Assembly (NCBI RefSeq): GCF_020882245.1
Contig: NC_083599.1
Span: 59,236,748 to 59,300,747, forward strand
Reading direction: 5' to 3'
Length of the DNA stretch: 64,000 bases
From: Rhopalosiphum padi
Taxonomy: Eukaryota; Arthropoda; Insecta; Hemiptera; Aphididae
Part shown: piece by piece, positions 29,391 through 40,869 of the stretch
Layout: the number at the start of each line of letters is the position of its first letter
How positions within the stretch are numbered: position 1 is the first letter of the stretch
Notes under the pieces: generated by a model
The model's input: the letters and a program-made list of their open reading frames with translations, nothing else
What the model was told of the DNA's origin: nothing
Databases searched by the model: none
Program-made: the position numbers and the translations under genes

Positions 29391-30122
29391 TGAATACCTA
29401 ATACAAATTTTAATGTCCATTTGAATCATTATTAAATAAAGCCGTTAATTTTATTGCTAATTTATGTTCACATTATTTTCAAGTTTACAATTATTAACAA
29501 TTTCATATCCAACACTTCATGGTTTAAACAATATACAAGATAATTGGTAATAGTTGTAAACAAATAACGATGCAAATAAAACGCCAGCTATAAAACCATA
29601 TCGCCCGGCGACAAGGCCTGAACAGCTAATGAAAAAAATGATACTACACACTACACTGTTACTGATATTTGCTATAAAAATTAAACATTAGTTGCTAATA
29701 AAATATGTTGAAATGAATAATACGCATTAAATTATCAGCTGTTGTTACAAAATAGCAATAGATGCTATTTATTACTGTTATTTTAAAATATCAATAGCAT
29801 TAGCGGATTTTTAAAAAAAAATAGCAGTTTTCTATCACTAGACCGTCGCCCAATACATCGCGGGTAGCATAATCAAAGAAAATCGGTAGTGATACAGTTA
29901 CGGAGGTTCCTATGGAGGCGTTTCGGCGTCGCGTCGGTCGGGCGGGCGTAGCGAGTAGACTGGCAACGTTGCAAGCGAGCACAAAAAAGTGTTGTGTGAC
30001 AGCGTAGAACAAAGATGGCTAACCTATGACACGCGCACAATCTTTGTCACACACAACAGTTCAAAAAAAAATTTTTTTTTTGTCATATTTATTTTTATTT
30101 GTACAATCTGTATAAAATATAT
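29391..30122. other. Spacer with GC patch and hairpin
   Basis: Mostly AT-rich. A GC patch (GGCGTTTCGGCGTCGCGTCG, about 29910-29930) precedes an imperfect inverted repeat at 29988-30051 (GTTGTGTGAC ... GTCACACACAAC). Its central GGCTAACCTATGACACGCG resembles the terminus of ZBED5/GTF2IRD2-type hATs and would suit the transposase remnant that follows on the minus strand. Confidence 0.4.
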
Positions 30123-30530
30123 TTACAATAAGCACAATAGATGGATATATATAAAAACGTCGAGGTTGATTAGAGGTTTATTAGTTCCAGAATATATGTA
30201 ACGTACAAAAACTAATAATTGGCTGCATTGAGAAACATCTGTACTTTCGTCCAACTGCATACTGAATGGAAAAGGAGTTGAATCTAATTCCCGAATTGCT
30301 TGTTCCAAAATGTTAGTAAATCAGAAATCCTAGAGTTAATATTATCATTTGAAAAAGGTATAGCTTCAATTTTTTTTTTCGTTGTTCCAAACCACATAGG
30401 TACTAGTTCTACCTTTTCTAATGCACATGGTTTTAGAAGTGACTCGCCAAATTTATGTGGGTTTTTTACTTCTAGCAATACAGTAAGCTACCTTGTGTAA
30501 GATGCTTCGAGCCAAGGTTTTTGCGGAGGT
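30123..30530 (-). pseudogene. ZBED5/GTF2IRD2-like hAT transposase fragment
   Basis: Downward from about 30500 the frame gives KNPHKFGESLLKPCALEKVE, KKKIEAIPFSNDNINSRISD. A one-base shift near 30305 moves to LEQAIRELDSTPFPFSMQLD, then ESTDVSQCSQLLVFVRYI. The combination KPCALE, IPLSNDT-ARI-D and QLDESTDVSQ-L is diagnostic of the SCAND3/ZBED5/GTF2IRD2 group of hAT transposases; LDEST contains the first catalytic aspartate. The rest of the catalytic domain and the C-terminus are missing below 30.12 kb. Confidence 0.72.
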
Positions 30531-30859
30531 ACAAATCCAAGTTTGGGTTATGACGACGGTTGAGAAAGCAAAATTCAACGCACAATGCGCAACGCGACGG
30601 CGACGGGTTAACTGAAGTGATAGGTTTCCGTGTGCAATTCAAATGCTTGTTAGATTGTAATGCTATATGCCCATATCTTATTTTACGATTACGATAACTT
30701 TATGGTTTATATGACATGTAATCTAAATTTTTTTAGAAAAAAAATTGTTATTTTTCAAGTGGCAGAATGCGGCCAAACATCATTATTGTTATCTTAAAAA
30801 CGATATCGAAACAAATTTATTTTTGGGTTATTAAAAAAAAATTCACAGCCACTCCATGG

Positions 30860-31900
30860 TTAAGAATTTATGGTGTAATGAACTTTATGCACACTCACAG
30901 GCATGTAGTACCATAGATATAACGTGACAAACATCTTTGTCGTTATTAAACAATACTCTTCAAAGTAATCTATATTAATTATGTTTCCGCTTGCCAAAGC
31001 TGATAAAATATTTCCACACTGTAGAATTAATTCTACATTTAGCCTGTACAATTTGCAGATACTTCAATATTTCTAAAAAAAATTTCGTGCAGTATTATCA
31101 TCATTTGTAGTGCCATTTTCTGAGTTTTTAATAAAAACCGTTAGCTTAAATATATATATATATATTTAGTTGTGTTTACCTTGCAATACCACCTCTAATA
31201 AAAGTCCCATTTCAGACCGAATCTTATTTTGTATTAATTTTTTTCTATCAATAAATTATTTTTTATTGATAGCTCTAACCTGTCTAATTTTAATAATATA
31301 TATAAATATTAATTTAAGTTGGCTATGAAAATATTTTTAATATTTAAGATGTTTACCTGCCAAGTTTTGAACTTTTAACGATATGCCAAATGTAGACAAT
31401 ATTCAAAAAATTATATCAGTCCGAATCTATAATTTTCAGTTTTATTTGGAAGTTTTACTATCGATGTCATTAAAACGTGTCGACTTACACCCACAAATGT
31501 AACATGTTTGACCACTACTGCCATCACACCCCCACTTATACAACATCTCAATTTTTGTCGAACTTAAATTAATTGTAAGTATATACTTCTGGTACTTGAA
31601 ATATTCTATTAGTAGTGTAATCTAATAGATCATTAAGTGGTATTTTGCAGCTTGATTCCCAAATGTCCATATAATTAGGATAGTAGTTTTTTTTCGCAAT
31701 ACTTATATTTTCATACGGTGGATATATATTACAAATTATTTTTTTGAACCCAGATAAATGTACTGTTGTTTAGTGAGTTTATTAGCTATAATAAACGCCG
31801 AAGCTTCATCTGCGGTATATAGAATTGGATAGTTTGAATAATTATAGTTATAGTTTTAATTTTTTTTAGCTCTACTTGGATATACTTGCGTTTGAGGGCC
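30860..31900 (-). pseudogene. Transib/RAG1-like transposase relic
   Basis: Several minus-strand blocks read in the order of one protein: ADEASAFIIANKLTKQQYIY (about 31830), NIYPPYENISIAKKNYYPNY and KIPLNDLLDYTTNRIFQV (about 31735-31610), EMLYKWGCDGSSGQ (about 31540-31500), CYICGCKSTRFNDI (about 31500-31460), FIDRKKLIQNKIRSEMGLLL (about 31245-31190) and ECGNIL-like LILQCGNILSALASGNIINI ... LYLWYYMPVSVHKV (31020-30880). KWGCDGSSG corresponds to the first catalytic aspartate region and CYxCG to the zinc-binding region of Transib/RAG1-type enzymes (family knowledge). The segment between CDGSSGQ and CYICG is deleted and frames change repeatedly. The call relies on motif order; a profile search would settle it. 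Confidence 0.55.
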
Positions 31901-31929
31901 CTTATTCAAATTACTTGCCGGTAAAAAAA

Positions 31930-32935
31930 TATAAGCCTATCCACCACTGTACCACCATACAAAACTTCTGCCGAATAACATTTTTCTTTTTGTCGAGTTA
32001 TTCCAAATAGTTTTTAATTCAATCCATTGACGTAATATGCGTCCAACAGTTGTTTCAATGGATAGCTATTTGTATCGCATGATTTTACAATTTTAAGAGA
32101 ATTGTGTTCATCGTTTATTGCACAGTCTTAATGTTGAGTGGCTGAACTAATTATATGTTTTTTTGATTAAATAATCAATGTTCCTGGGTAATGTTGTACT
32201 TGCTGCTGCTGAAACTGCTAGTTGCAAAGAATGATATACACATGGAATATGGATTAGAGAACGAACTTTTTCCTTAAGTTTTGTGTAAACGCCTTTGTTG
32301 ATTCCCACCATCACCGACGCATTATCACTTCCCAGACCCACAATCTTCGTTATATCTAGTCCTTTTTTTCAATAGCATCATTATCAGCTTTTTGTATAGC
32401 ATCTGCATCATATGCTTCCATCTCAACTAAAGCCAAGTAAGTAAAAACAATCTTACCCACTATTAAGTCAAAATACATCATTTTTATGCTTAAAACTTTA
32501 ATACACTGATGTCGGTTGACTCATCGATTAATAGGCTAAATGGTAGTTCCCCAATGCTTGCTCTTAGAGTGGCTTGAAAATGTGGTGATAAGACATAAAA
32601 TATTACAGTTGTACACTTTATCGATGCATTCTGATGTTCTTTCCTACTTCTGATTCCTGGAATTGTTTCTTGCATAATATTCCGAGGTGGTCACAAGAAA
32701 AAATTGAGCAATAGACTTATTAAATTTAGATAAATAATGCTAAAACACCTTCTGCAGCTGCTGTATTTAATGAGGTCTGCCGTACAAAAGTAGTCATTGA
32801 TCGAAATGTTGAAAACGCTTTGGGGTCCTCTTTATGTTTTTTGATTTTAAATCTACACTTAGTGTCATTATCTTCAATTTTTAATAACCTGTCCTTAAAT
32901 GAGGATTCGACCAACCCATCATCAACTCATCCTTA
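31930..32935 (-). pseudogene. KIAA1586-like hAT transposase, N-terminal and central parts
   Basis: Downward from 32914 the frames give KCRFKIKKHKEDPKAFSTFR (32726-32914), FQATLRASIGELPFSLLIDE with STDIS (32490-32675, first catalytic Asp in IDEST), KIVFTYLALVEMEAYDADAI and GLGSDNASVMVGINKGVYTK (32147-32350, second Asp region), IPCVYHSLQLAVSAA, and after further shifts LSIETTVGRILRQWIELKT (about 32070-32010). This order is that of the hAT group annotated KIAA1586-like. The C-terminal dimerisation domain is missing here. A C-terminal piece of the same group lies at 43041-43350 inside a different element. Confidence 0.7.
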
Positions 32936-33540
32936 AATTTCTATGGGTATTGAGTTTTACCCGTACTTATAAGTTATAACAATAAAATAAAATATTTACT
33001 TAAATAAATAACAAACAACAGTACACACTACAAATTAAAATACGTAATAATTAATAAGCGGATAACTCGAACTAAAATTATTGTTCTATGAGCCGAGATA
33101 GATAAACAGTACACTCCACACTCTACTCACTCGAGACCCGACCATCTAAATAGCTTAAAATTGAGTTCTAATTTTGAAATTAATGATTACGAACTTTACT
33201 ATCATGACTTATTTGACTATGCGTGCGATTGCGTCTTACTTTACATCCTTGGTTTTATTTACTGCATCATTCTTAGGTTTTTACCGCTGTCAGCCTTCTT
33301 TTCTTTATTTAATTTAATATTGTTGAAGCGTTCAGGGTGCGATCTGTACTCTTGATTGAAAATGTATAAAGAAAAAATTCAGAATTTCCAACTGAAAATT
33401 TACACAAATTAATAGAAACTAAGTCAAGGGGGGGCGTTGTGTTAGTTCTAAAAATATGGTGGTACAACTGCTACAAGGTGGAAGTATATGTGTTCAAAGA
33501 ATTACTTGGCAAAGAGTTAGTTTCTCTTCAAGGCCGGTGT
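32936..33540. other. AT-rich spacer
   Basis: No gene recognised. AAGTCAAGGGGGGGCGTTG at about 33421 carries a short G run. Confidence 0.35.
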
Positions 33541-33569
33541 TCTGGCGACTTCATGGTCCGAAATCGGCT

Positions 33570-33795
33570 TAAGGTGCTTCGCTAATCAATATTGTCTTAC
33601 AAGCTCCCTAACTTTCTTCTTTCCCTTCAGCTGTTGAAACAGGAAGTACCTCGCCAGCTGCACCTCCGCCTGCTGCCTTCTTCTCCACCACACCGTAACG
33701 ACAGGTGACCCAACCTCTGGCAAAATGTCCGGTAAGTTCAGCCAGCCATCCTCGTTACGGTGTTCACGGACAGATACTTCGAATACAACATCACC
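33570..33795 (-). other. GC-rich open frame of unknown family
   Basis: The minus strand is open for about 74 codons between a TAA near 33798 and a TGA near 33590: GDVVFEVSVREHRNEDGWLN, LPDILPEVGSPVVTVWWRRR, QQAEVQLARYFLFQQLKGKK. Base composition differs from the flanks. It has no start codon of its own. It could be an exon or a TE fragment; no family is recognised. Confidence 0.3.
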
Positions 33796-35110
33796 GGATA
33801 AAGTATTTTACACTGACTTCACATTGATTTCAAGAGTCTTATATAGTTATATGTATCATATGGGTCTGCGACGAAATGTCCAGGTTTGGTATCATACCTA
33901 ACCGTTTTCCAGTATTTTTGTGAAATATGATTTGTAGACATTTCCTTTCAAGTATCCTGTTCAAGGAAATAACGCCAAGTAAAATTCCAATAAATGATGC
34001 ATGAATAATACATGACGGTTGGTGTATCACTCTGAATCTAATAAATCTGATGAATTAATAAACATTGCACTTGATTTATTATTAATTATTACATAACCAG
34101 GCTTAGCACCATACTTCATTAACTTTTTCACAGTTAAATTACGTTTTTTTAAGCTTCATATTAATAATATTGTGAATTTGACAAAACCATAATGACAAAT
34201 TTTGTTGTGATGAAACATCTGGATGAGAATATTGTTATCAGAAAAAAAAATTATTTACATACGTAATTAGTAAATTATTAAAAAAGATGAATTTAATATA
34301 ATATCTGTGCATAGTTTAAGCATTAATTGGCTTATTTTATATTTTTTTTGCAATATGATCCTCAAAGTTCAAGATTTGTCACTGGTCCCTGAGTGATGAA
34401 AATTGTTGGTATGGATAAATGGATCTAAAGAACACCATGAACTCCTTGGACTAAACTTTATCAAGTAATACATTATGTAATATTTTAAATAATCAAAAAA
34501 TTATTTGAAGTATAATATATTGTACATATATAAAATAATATTAGTTTTTACAGTTTTTTATGATAGATGATCGAATGAGAGTATACCTATATAATGTTGG
34601 AGATAGTGATTCATATTTGGACATAAACACATTAAATGTAGTTGGATGTAGACATTTTGCAATGCCATTAATCTTAAACACTAATATATATTTATGCTGA
34701 TTAACATAAATCTTAGCAGTTATGTGGTAAAAAGAGTACCTACTAAGATGAAGATGAAGTTAAGGAAAATTACAATTGTTTATGCATGTGTCACCGGTAA
34801 GTAGTATGTATTTGTGTGTTCACAGCAGTTTTAAGCAGGGAGATTTTTAAAGTTTTAGGGGGAGTAATACAAATTGTAGTATATATTTCTGAATATTATT
34901 GCATACATACTGTGTCATTGTTAGTTCTTTCTAAATTGATATAGTATACTTTAAGGTATCCCATAATTATTATATCGTTAAAGTTTTTGTCGTTTGTAGG
35001 AAAAAAATAAACTGTAATATATTTTGTTCATCCAACACTAAAGTTTTTTGAAATATTTTCTTCTGTTTTCCTATATCATATGGTTTTATAATTTATATTA
35101 TTTTTTTAGG
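33796..35110. other. AT-rich spacer
   Basis: No gene recognised. The minus strand near 34130-34040 has a short open piece (TVKKLMKYGAKPGYVIINNK) without family assignment. Confidence 0.35.
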
Positions 35111-35111
35111 T

Positions 35112-35215
35112 TAGCGACGTACCCAACGTGGAAGGGGCTAGAGGTACAGCAAGAATAAGGAATTATACTGTCCCCTCACCCCACACCTTTGCTTTGGATC
35201 CGTGCCTTTACAAAG
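35112..35215. repeat. Possible ~100 bp hAT MITE
   Basis: The left side reads TTAGCGACGTACCCAACGTG and the right side, on the minus strand, TAAAGGCACGGATCCAAAGC with G-rich interiors on both. The ends resemble hAT termini (CAGnGACGTA / CAGnGGCGGATCC) but match each other poorly and no duplication is visible. Confidence 0.25.
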
Positions 35216-35418
35216 TGGAAGGGAGTCTTTAATACTTACATCATGTATGTATTAAATTCTACTAAAAAATAAGAAATAAGGAAAATTAACCATTAAATCA
35301 TTTCACTTACTCCTTAATGAACTGATTATATTATCTAAAATGTTGTCAATTTGAGAAATATTTTTACCCCACAGTAGGTCTTCTGTCGTATATTTTATAA
35401 TCTTTTTCTATTGAATTT

Positions 35419-36395
35419 TTACGCCCCTTTTGTAACCCAATTATTATGAAACGAGGTTTTTCTAATTTTGAAGCAGTTTTCAGGTTCCATAAAACTTTTT
35501 ATTGAACTCGAGTTCAGGATATTCAAGGTTTCAGAAGATCTGAACGGGATAAACAAACTTTTTTCTTTTTCTATAAGTTTTAATAATTTCAACCTTTCTT
35601 TATAATTAAAAGTGACATATGGTACCTTCCAAACTATTTTATTCAAATCAACTTTTCCAGGATTTGCACTTTCACTTTCACTTGCCACAACGATTGTGCG
35701 AAACTGAGATGACTTCTGGTTGGTTATTATCCTCACCGTCGATAGATTCAGAAGTACAAATGACACAGAGGTCGAAGAATGGACAAGAGTTTTAATAATA
35801 TATATTTGTTTTGTTATAGATTCACTTTTGCTGCAGACAAAACTTTGGATGTTTGGATGTGTAGTAAAAAGGCCGTAAAGAAAAAAAGATGGGTTTATAT
35901 TGAATTTTAATCCCATCTAAAGAACTATAACGTTTATTATGTAACATGACTGTTAATGTTTCACCAAAATTTTCGATATGATTAAAATCTTGATCAACTA
36001 ATTGTATAGTTTTTGAATCAATATTTATTTTATTTAATTTTTAATATATATAATATATTAAATTTTGTATTGATTGAACAACTTTTGTTCCAGTCTTTTC
36101 ACTCGGAAAAAACTCATTAATTGTATGACTTAAAGGTGATTGTTGAATGATTGTTGAGCTATATTATACATCACTTTTATAGAATTAATTGTGTTTTAAT
36201 TTACAGCTTTTTCCGATTGATAAATTTCATACTCCGGAACATAGCTTCGTTTTTCAAATCCTAATATAGGTGCTATTCCATTAACCATTTTAAACATAAT
36301 TTTACCATTACATTTTATGTATGATCTAAATCTAAAATCATTAAGATCAACTAAATTGTCGAATATATTCAAAAATAAAGAATTGTAAGTTTAAT
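35419..36395 (-). pseudogene. Uncharacterised Polinton- or virus-like structural-type protein, broken
   Basis: Upstream part (about 36390-36215): IFDNLVDLNDFRFRSYIKCN and FKMVNGIAPILGFEKRSYV. Middle (about 35990-35930): a QLVDQDF ... ENFGETL block. Downstream open frame 35916-35419 carries PGKVDLNKIVWKVPYVTFNY, KERLKLLKLIEKEKSLFIPF and a C-terminal basic end. Proteins with this order recur in insect genomes in multicopy, apparently associated with Polinton/Maverick-type elements or integrated large DNA viruses; I recall the pattern but cannot name the family. Several frameshifts separate the parts. No polymerase, integrase, ATPase or protease gene was found nearby, so no complete element is present. 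Confidence 0.35.
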
Positions 36396-36710
36396 TATTT
36401 GATTATTACTAATACAATTACATATATGAACATACACATAGATACTTAACATTTATTTATTTAGATGAACAACAACAGAGAGAAAAACAATAACAGAGAA
36501 GTTTTGCACGTTGAATCAAAGATCTTGAAGCCACTAAAAAAAATGCTTTCCCACAATGTAATTAATACAAAATTATACATACCAACATACTTTTAAAGGT
36601 AATACCTATAGTTCAATATTCCTACATGCATACCATATTACATGTATCTATAACCTTACTAACACTTGCACAAATAAACCAACACAAACGTTTTTTTATA
36701 CATTAAATTA

Positions 36711-37202
36711 TACCCATGAACTCCTATATTTTAGGGTGAGGTTTAATGAACCGTAAAAGAGCTGCGTGATAGCTCTCCAGATAATTATTTGTTCTGATAT
36801 CCTTGTCAAATATAGTGAAAGCTTCTGGTCGCATTCTTATAAACCAATATACAAATACCTACATACTGGTACATGAAATCATGGAAATACTCAGCTTCTT
36901 CAGTATGTTGTACTATATACATGATGATAAAAGATTTTATTACTTACACTTTTTCTTCTGATCTTTTTCTTTTAAAGTAAAGAAACCCCAGGTTGTCTTT
37001 AATAACATTTTCATGTTGATGAACACCTGGTATTCATGTATATGAATGTGGGCGTTCACCCACTGGCCAAAACTGAACATTGTCTAAAAAAAAATGTTTT
37101 CTATGATTGAATACGACCTTTTATGATATTTTTTTTTTAACAGTATACCTTCGGTTGCTCCAACCTCAATCACTTCATGTTGATTGGTTTCATTTTGCAT
37201 TT
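36711..37202 (-). pseudogene. Spliced FLYWCH/MULE gene relic, middle deleted
   Basis: Exon 1 (37200-37149) encodes MQNETNQHEVIEVGATEG and meets donor GTATAC. Exon 2 (37083-36948) begins after TTTTTTTTAG and continues in phase as DNVQFWPVGERPHSYT, has one TGA, then DNLGFLYFKRKRSEEKV and a good donor GTAAGT. The GFLY-F-KR pattern suits the FLYWCH finger. At 36875-36711 a separate open stretch reads MRPEAFTIFDKDIRTNNYLE and SYHAALLRFIKPHPKI, the RTNN-ES-H C-terminal region of MULE transposases. The catalytic domain between them is missing, so this is a deletion derivative. Confidence 0.6.
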
Positions 37203-37610
37203 TATATTGAACGGAAAATATAATTAGTCAAATTTGTAAAAATATTTAGTCATAAAATGAGGAATAAAAAATTATTAATTTATTTTAATTTATAAATATA
37301 GTAAATCACGACATGTTAGTAGTCAAATGCATAGTTAAATTCAAATATATTAATTTATTATAAAAATAATATAGAATAGGAGTGTAGATCTACCTTGTAA
37401 CTTGTAAGTAATCGAGATCCAAAAGCTCATCAACACCGTTAAAAGCCATAATTTATACAATTTTTAAATGAAAACAAAAATAAACTGACTGTCAACAGAA
37501 TATAATTTTTATACAATTTAACAAGACTTTGATATTTCAGTAACTGCCAACAGACTAAATCTTGTTCACTCAAATAATTATACTAATAGTTATATTTTAT
37601 GATAAACTAT

Positions 37611-37774
37611 GAAAAGGTCACTATGGTTTCTACGTAGGGAATTTCAAGTAATAAAAATGTATTTTACTCTATATTATACCACAAGTTTTATTATACCATA
37701 ACTTATAGTAAAATATAGAGTAAAATAAATTTTTATTACTGGAAATTCCCTATGTAGAAAGTAGTGATCTTTTC
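37611..37774. mobile_element. 164 bp foldback (MITE-like palindrome)
   Basis: GAAAAGGTCACTATG at 37611 is mirrored by TAGTGATCTTTTC ending at 37774, and complementarity continues inward through TTCTACGTAGGGAATTTC and TTTTACTCTATATT to a ~15 base centre near 37685. The arms are ~75 bp with few mismatches, giving an almost complete hairpin. No coding capacity and no clear target duplication. Confidence 0.85.
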
Positions 37775-38325
37775 GAATGTAGGAAAAAAAAGCCAAATTA
37801 AAATAATTAAATATATAACAATCAAAAATTAAAGTATTAAATTAGGTATTATTCACCGAGTCGACACCTTCACCATTAGATAACACACGTCTCCAGCTAC
37901 CCTCCCCGTCATTTGCATGTAAAAAAAATAAACGTAATATACTCTACTCCGGTAGAAACGATTCGGTATATAATTCATAAAAAAAAGAAATATTGTACTA
38001 CGACTTAGCCAAGCACATCTCTGGATTCGTAAGGATGTCCCCTTTTTGGGAAATGCATTTTGGATACTTAGCAATTAAAATAAGACTGAATTAATTACAA
38101 ATCTAATAATTGTGCGATCGATTTGAAACCTGTACCATTAGAATACAGACGTTCCGGACTACTATACCTGCGAGTTTGATGTAGCATGATAGAAAGGTTA
38201 AAAAAAAATATCTAAAAACATTTAAACAGAGTATTTTAATTTTTTTATTACTTGCTCACCATTCATTTTAAAATTCAAACAATTATACATAAATTACAAA
38301 TAGTTTATTTTTTCAAGTATTACAT
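37775..38325. other. AT-rich spacer
   Basis: A minus-strand open frame at 37853-38074 has no family features. Nothing else recognised. Confidence 0.35.
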
Positions 38326-38634
38326 TTACCTTTTGTAAAATTTATTTGTCGACAACCTTTTTTTGTTTCCCTTTATTTCAGATTCTGGTGTCAACATAAT
38401 CATCAAGCAGCAGCTGGGGTTGGGGATTTTATTAAATTTGAGAAACTTCACATAATTAGTCAATGAACACAGGCTTTTTCGATAATTAGCTAATACGGTA
38501 TTAAAATTTAGATGGAACTTAACTGGGTCAATATTTAAATTTTTTACAATTATGGAGTATGTGTAATTTTTAATTTGTGTCACCTCGCAATCTATCACCT
38601 TGCAATCACCTGGTTGTTTGCAATCACCCTGCAA
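38326..38634 (-). other. Unassigned open frame with repetitive 5' end
   Basis: Open for 102 codons. Its first ~25 codons lie in a short tandem array (38578-38640) of units like TTGCAATCACC, so the beginning is repeat sequence and not evolved protein. The rest (VKNLNIDPVKFHLNFNTVLA and onward) has no recognised features. Coding status is doubtful. Confidence 0.2.
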
Positions 38635-38640
38635 TCACCG
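38578..38640. repeat. Short tandem repeat (GCAATCACC units)
   Basis: Four to five degenerate units of (T/C)(T/C)GCAATC(A/T)ACC lie in tandem. Confidence 0.75.
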
Positions 38641-40394
38641 ATCTTTTCATAGTTTATCATAAAATATATCTAGTAGTATAATTAATAAACACAATATTTA
38701 ATATATAAAAATATTATGCTATAGAAGAATGAAAGATTTATTGCTATCACTCATTGATACCCATTAATTCGTTGATCCACCTAGTAAAATCTACAACTTT
38801 AATAATCCGCTAACATAAGAAATACCACAATTGTTGAATGTATTAAAAATTATTATTCAGACACTTAGACGTAGAGTAATTAAAAAAAATCTAGTTGTTT
38901 TAGTGGCACAAAAATTATGATAGGTATTATGTAAAACACCTTAAATTATAGTACCTACAACTGTTAATTGTTAGAGTAGAATAGTTTTTAAAAAATCAAT
39001 TTTTAAAAAAAAAACAAGTTTTCCCATTGAATGAACATATTGTCCAGTAAATGAACACCATCACTCCTGTAAATGAATACTGATTTTTACTATTGTTTTA
39101 TAAGATAATATATTATAATTATAGTTTACTAAAAAAAACTATAGAAGAAAACTATTGCACATTAGGCACTAAAAACAATTATAAAATAAACAACATTTTC
39201 TTTTGACTAGGTAACTTTCCTACTCGATCCTTATTAAATATAAAATCCTTAGAACTAATGAGTGGGTTTTTTTTTTTATATGAACTTGGTTTTTGTCTGT
39301 AGATTTTTTTCTCATATTTTCAGTCTCATTTTTTTGCATAAGTCTTGCATTTCTTTTTTCTAAAATAAGAGTCTTTAGCTAGCTTTGTATCTTTATCCAT
39401 TTGCTTGAAGTTATAGCATAAGGAACAGGCTAATATTATGGCAAATTTTCACAAATTCATTCTAAATGACTACGTCAAATCCATCTAGTAATATCTACAA
39501 CTTTAATAATTCGCTAACATTCAGAAATGCCACAGTTGTTAAATATATTAAAAAATATTGTTTATTTCATTTATTTAATAGACGTGCTTAAGATATAAAA
39601 TTAATAATTATTATATTATATTTAATAATTAATACATAATATTTTATTAATATTATAATATAAAGATTTTGTCATCAGTGTTGTCTATTTGTCGATTGTA
39701 ATTATTATTGCGATGATTTTTGTTCTCGTTGGCGTTACTGCTTGATCACTGGTATAAATCATGGTTATACATTCTTATCATTTTTCTGACAACTACCCTG
39801 TACCCGTCGCCGAAAATAAATTAATATTTTTATTAGCCAAATTCCCCATAGTCCTCTAATGGAAATAGTTTCTGTGTATTGTATTTTGTATTGCAGTAAC
39901 TATCTATAATATTAATTATAACAAATGTTGATGTTATTAAATATGTATTAGTAAATTGTATTATTTTTTGATTTAATTACATATTTAATGAATAGTTAAA
40001 TTTAATTAATTTTGTTTACACTTATATTTTGGATAAATGAGTATTAATGAAGTATGTATTATTTATTAGTCAATAGTGTAATATTATTAATTATTATTCG
40101 TTACAAAAGATTTTAATATTTTATTTTATTTAACATATTTTCTATTATCATAAATCACAGATTTCATAAAAAAAATTGTTTAATAATAAATAATAATATA
40201 ATATCATAAACATATGTATAAATTAAATACTGTTATAGATGACAAACACATAACTTAAAAACGAATAGACCATTCTGTTTATTTTTTTAAAAAATGCCCG
40301 TAATAGTCTGAATATGTTTTTAGGGATAGAAAAATTTTAAAAATTTAACAAAAACTGTAAGTGGTTTTTTTTTATGGGATTTTGAATGAGCCGC
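38640..40394. other. AT-rich region with a direct repeat pair
   Basis: No gene. About 85 bp at 38776-38860 (CTACAACTTTAATAATCCGC and onward) recurs at 39480-39560 with TTCGC for TCCGC and other small changes, in direct orientation 700 bp apart. Confidence 0.6.
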
Positions 40395-40432
40395 GACCAT
40401 TAGCGTGTATAACGTTTGTTGGGTCAGCTAGT
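40395..40432 (+). mobile_element. Helitron-like 3' terminus
   Basis: The sequence GCGTGTATAACGTTTGTTGG then GTCAGCTAGT, with the following A, resembles Helitron 3' ends that terminate CTRR before T. A very similar end in opposite orientation is at 62026. The expected 16-20 bp hairpin just before the end is weak, so the call is tentative. Confidence 0.35.
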
Positions 40433-40869
40433 AATATTTGAAATGTACAAAATGTATGGTGTTATCAATACTAACTGACGTTTCGAATTAAAAGAACAAC
40501 AATGATCCTACTATTAAATAATAATATTTTTATTTTATCTGTAGTGTACAGAAATGTTGAAGTTGATGGGGATGATGTTAGATAATACATAATTATATCT
40601 ATAGTAAATAAATGATCTAAGGTTAATACTATTTTTAACGTTGTAGATATAATGAGAACTAGAGACAATTCATGTTAATTTATTGCTAACTACGTTTTTA
40701 ACAATTAAAATTGCTTAAATAGAAATAAGTGTTTTAGTCACTTAGTAGTGTTAGTAGTTTTGTATATAGTTCTTTTTACATACTTGAATAACTCAATTAC
40801 ACCAACGACATTATAATATAATATTGATTTATAATAGGTACGCATAATATGTATAATATAAAGTCATAC
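40433..40869. other. AT-rich spacer
   Basis: No gene recognised. Confidence 0.4.
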
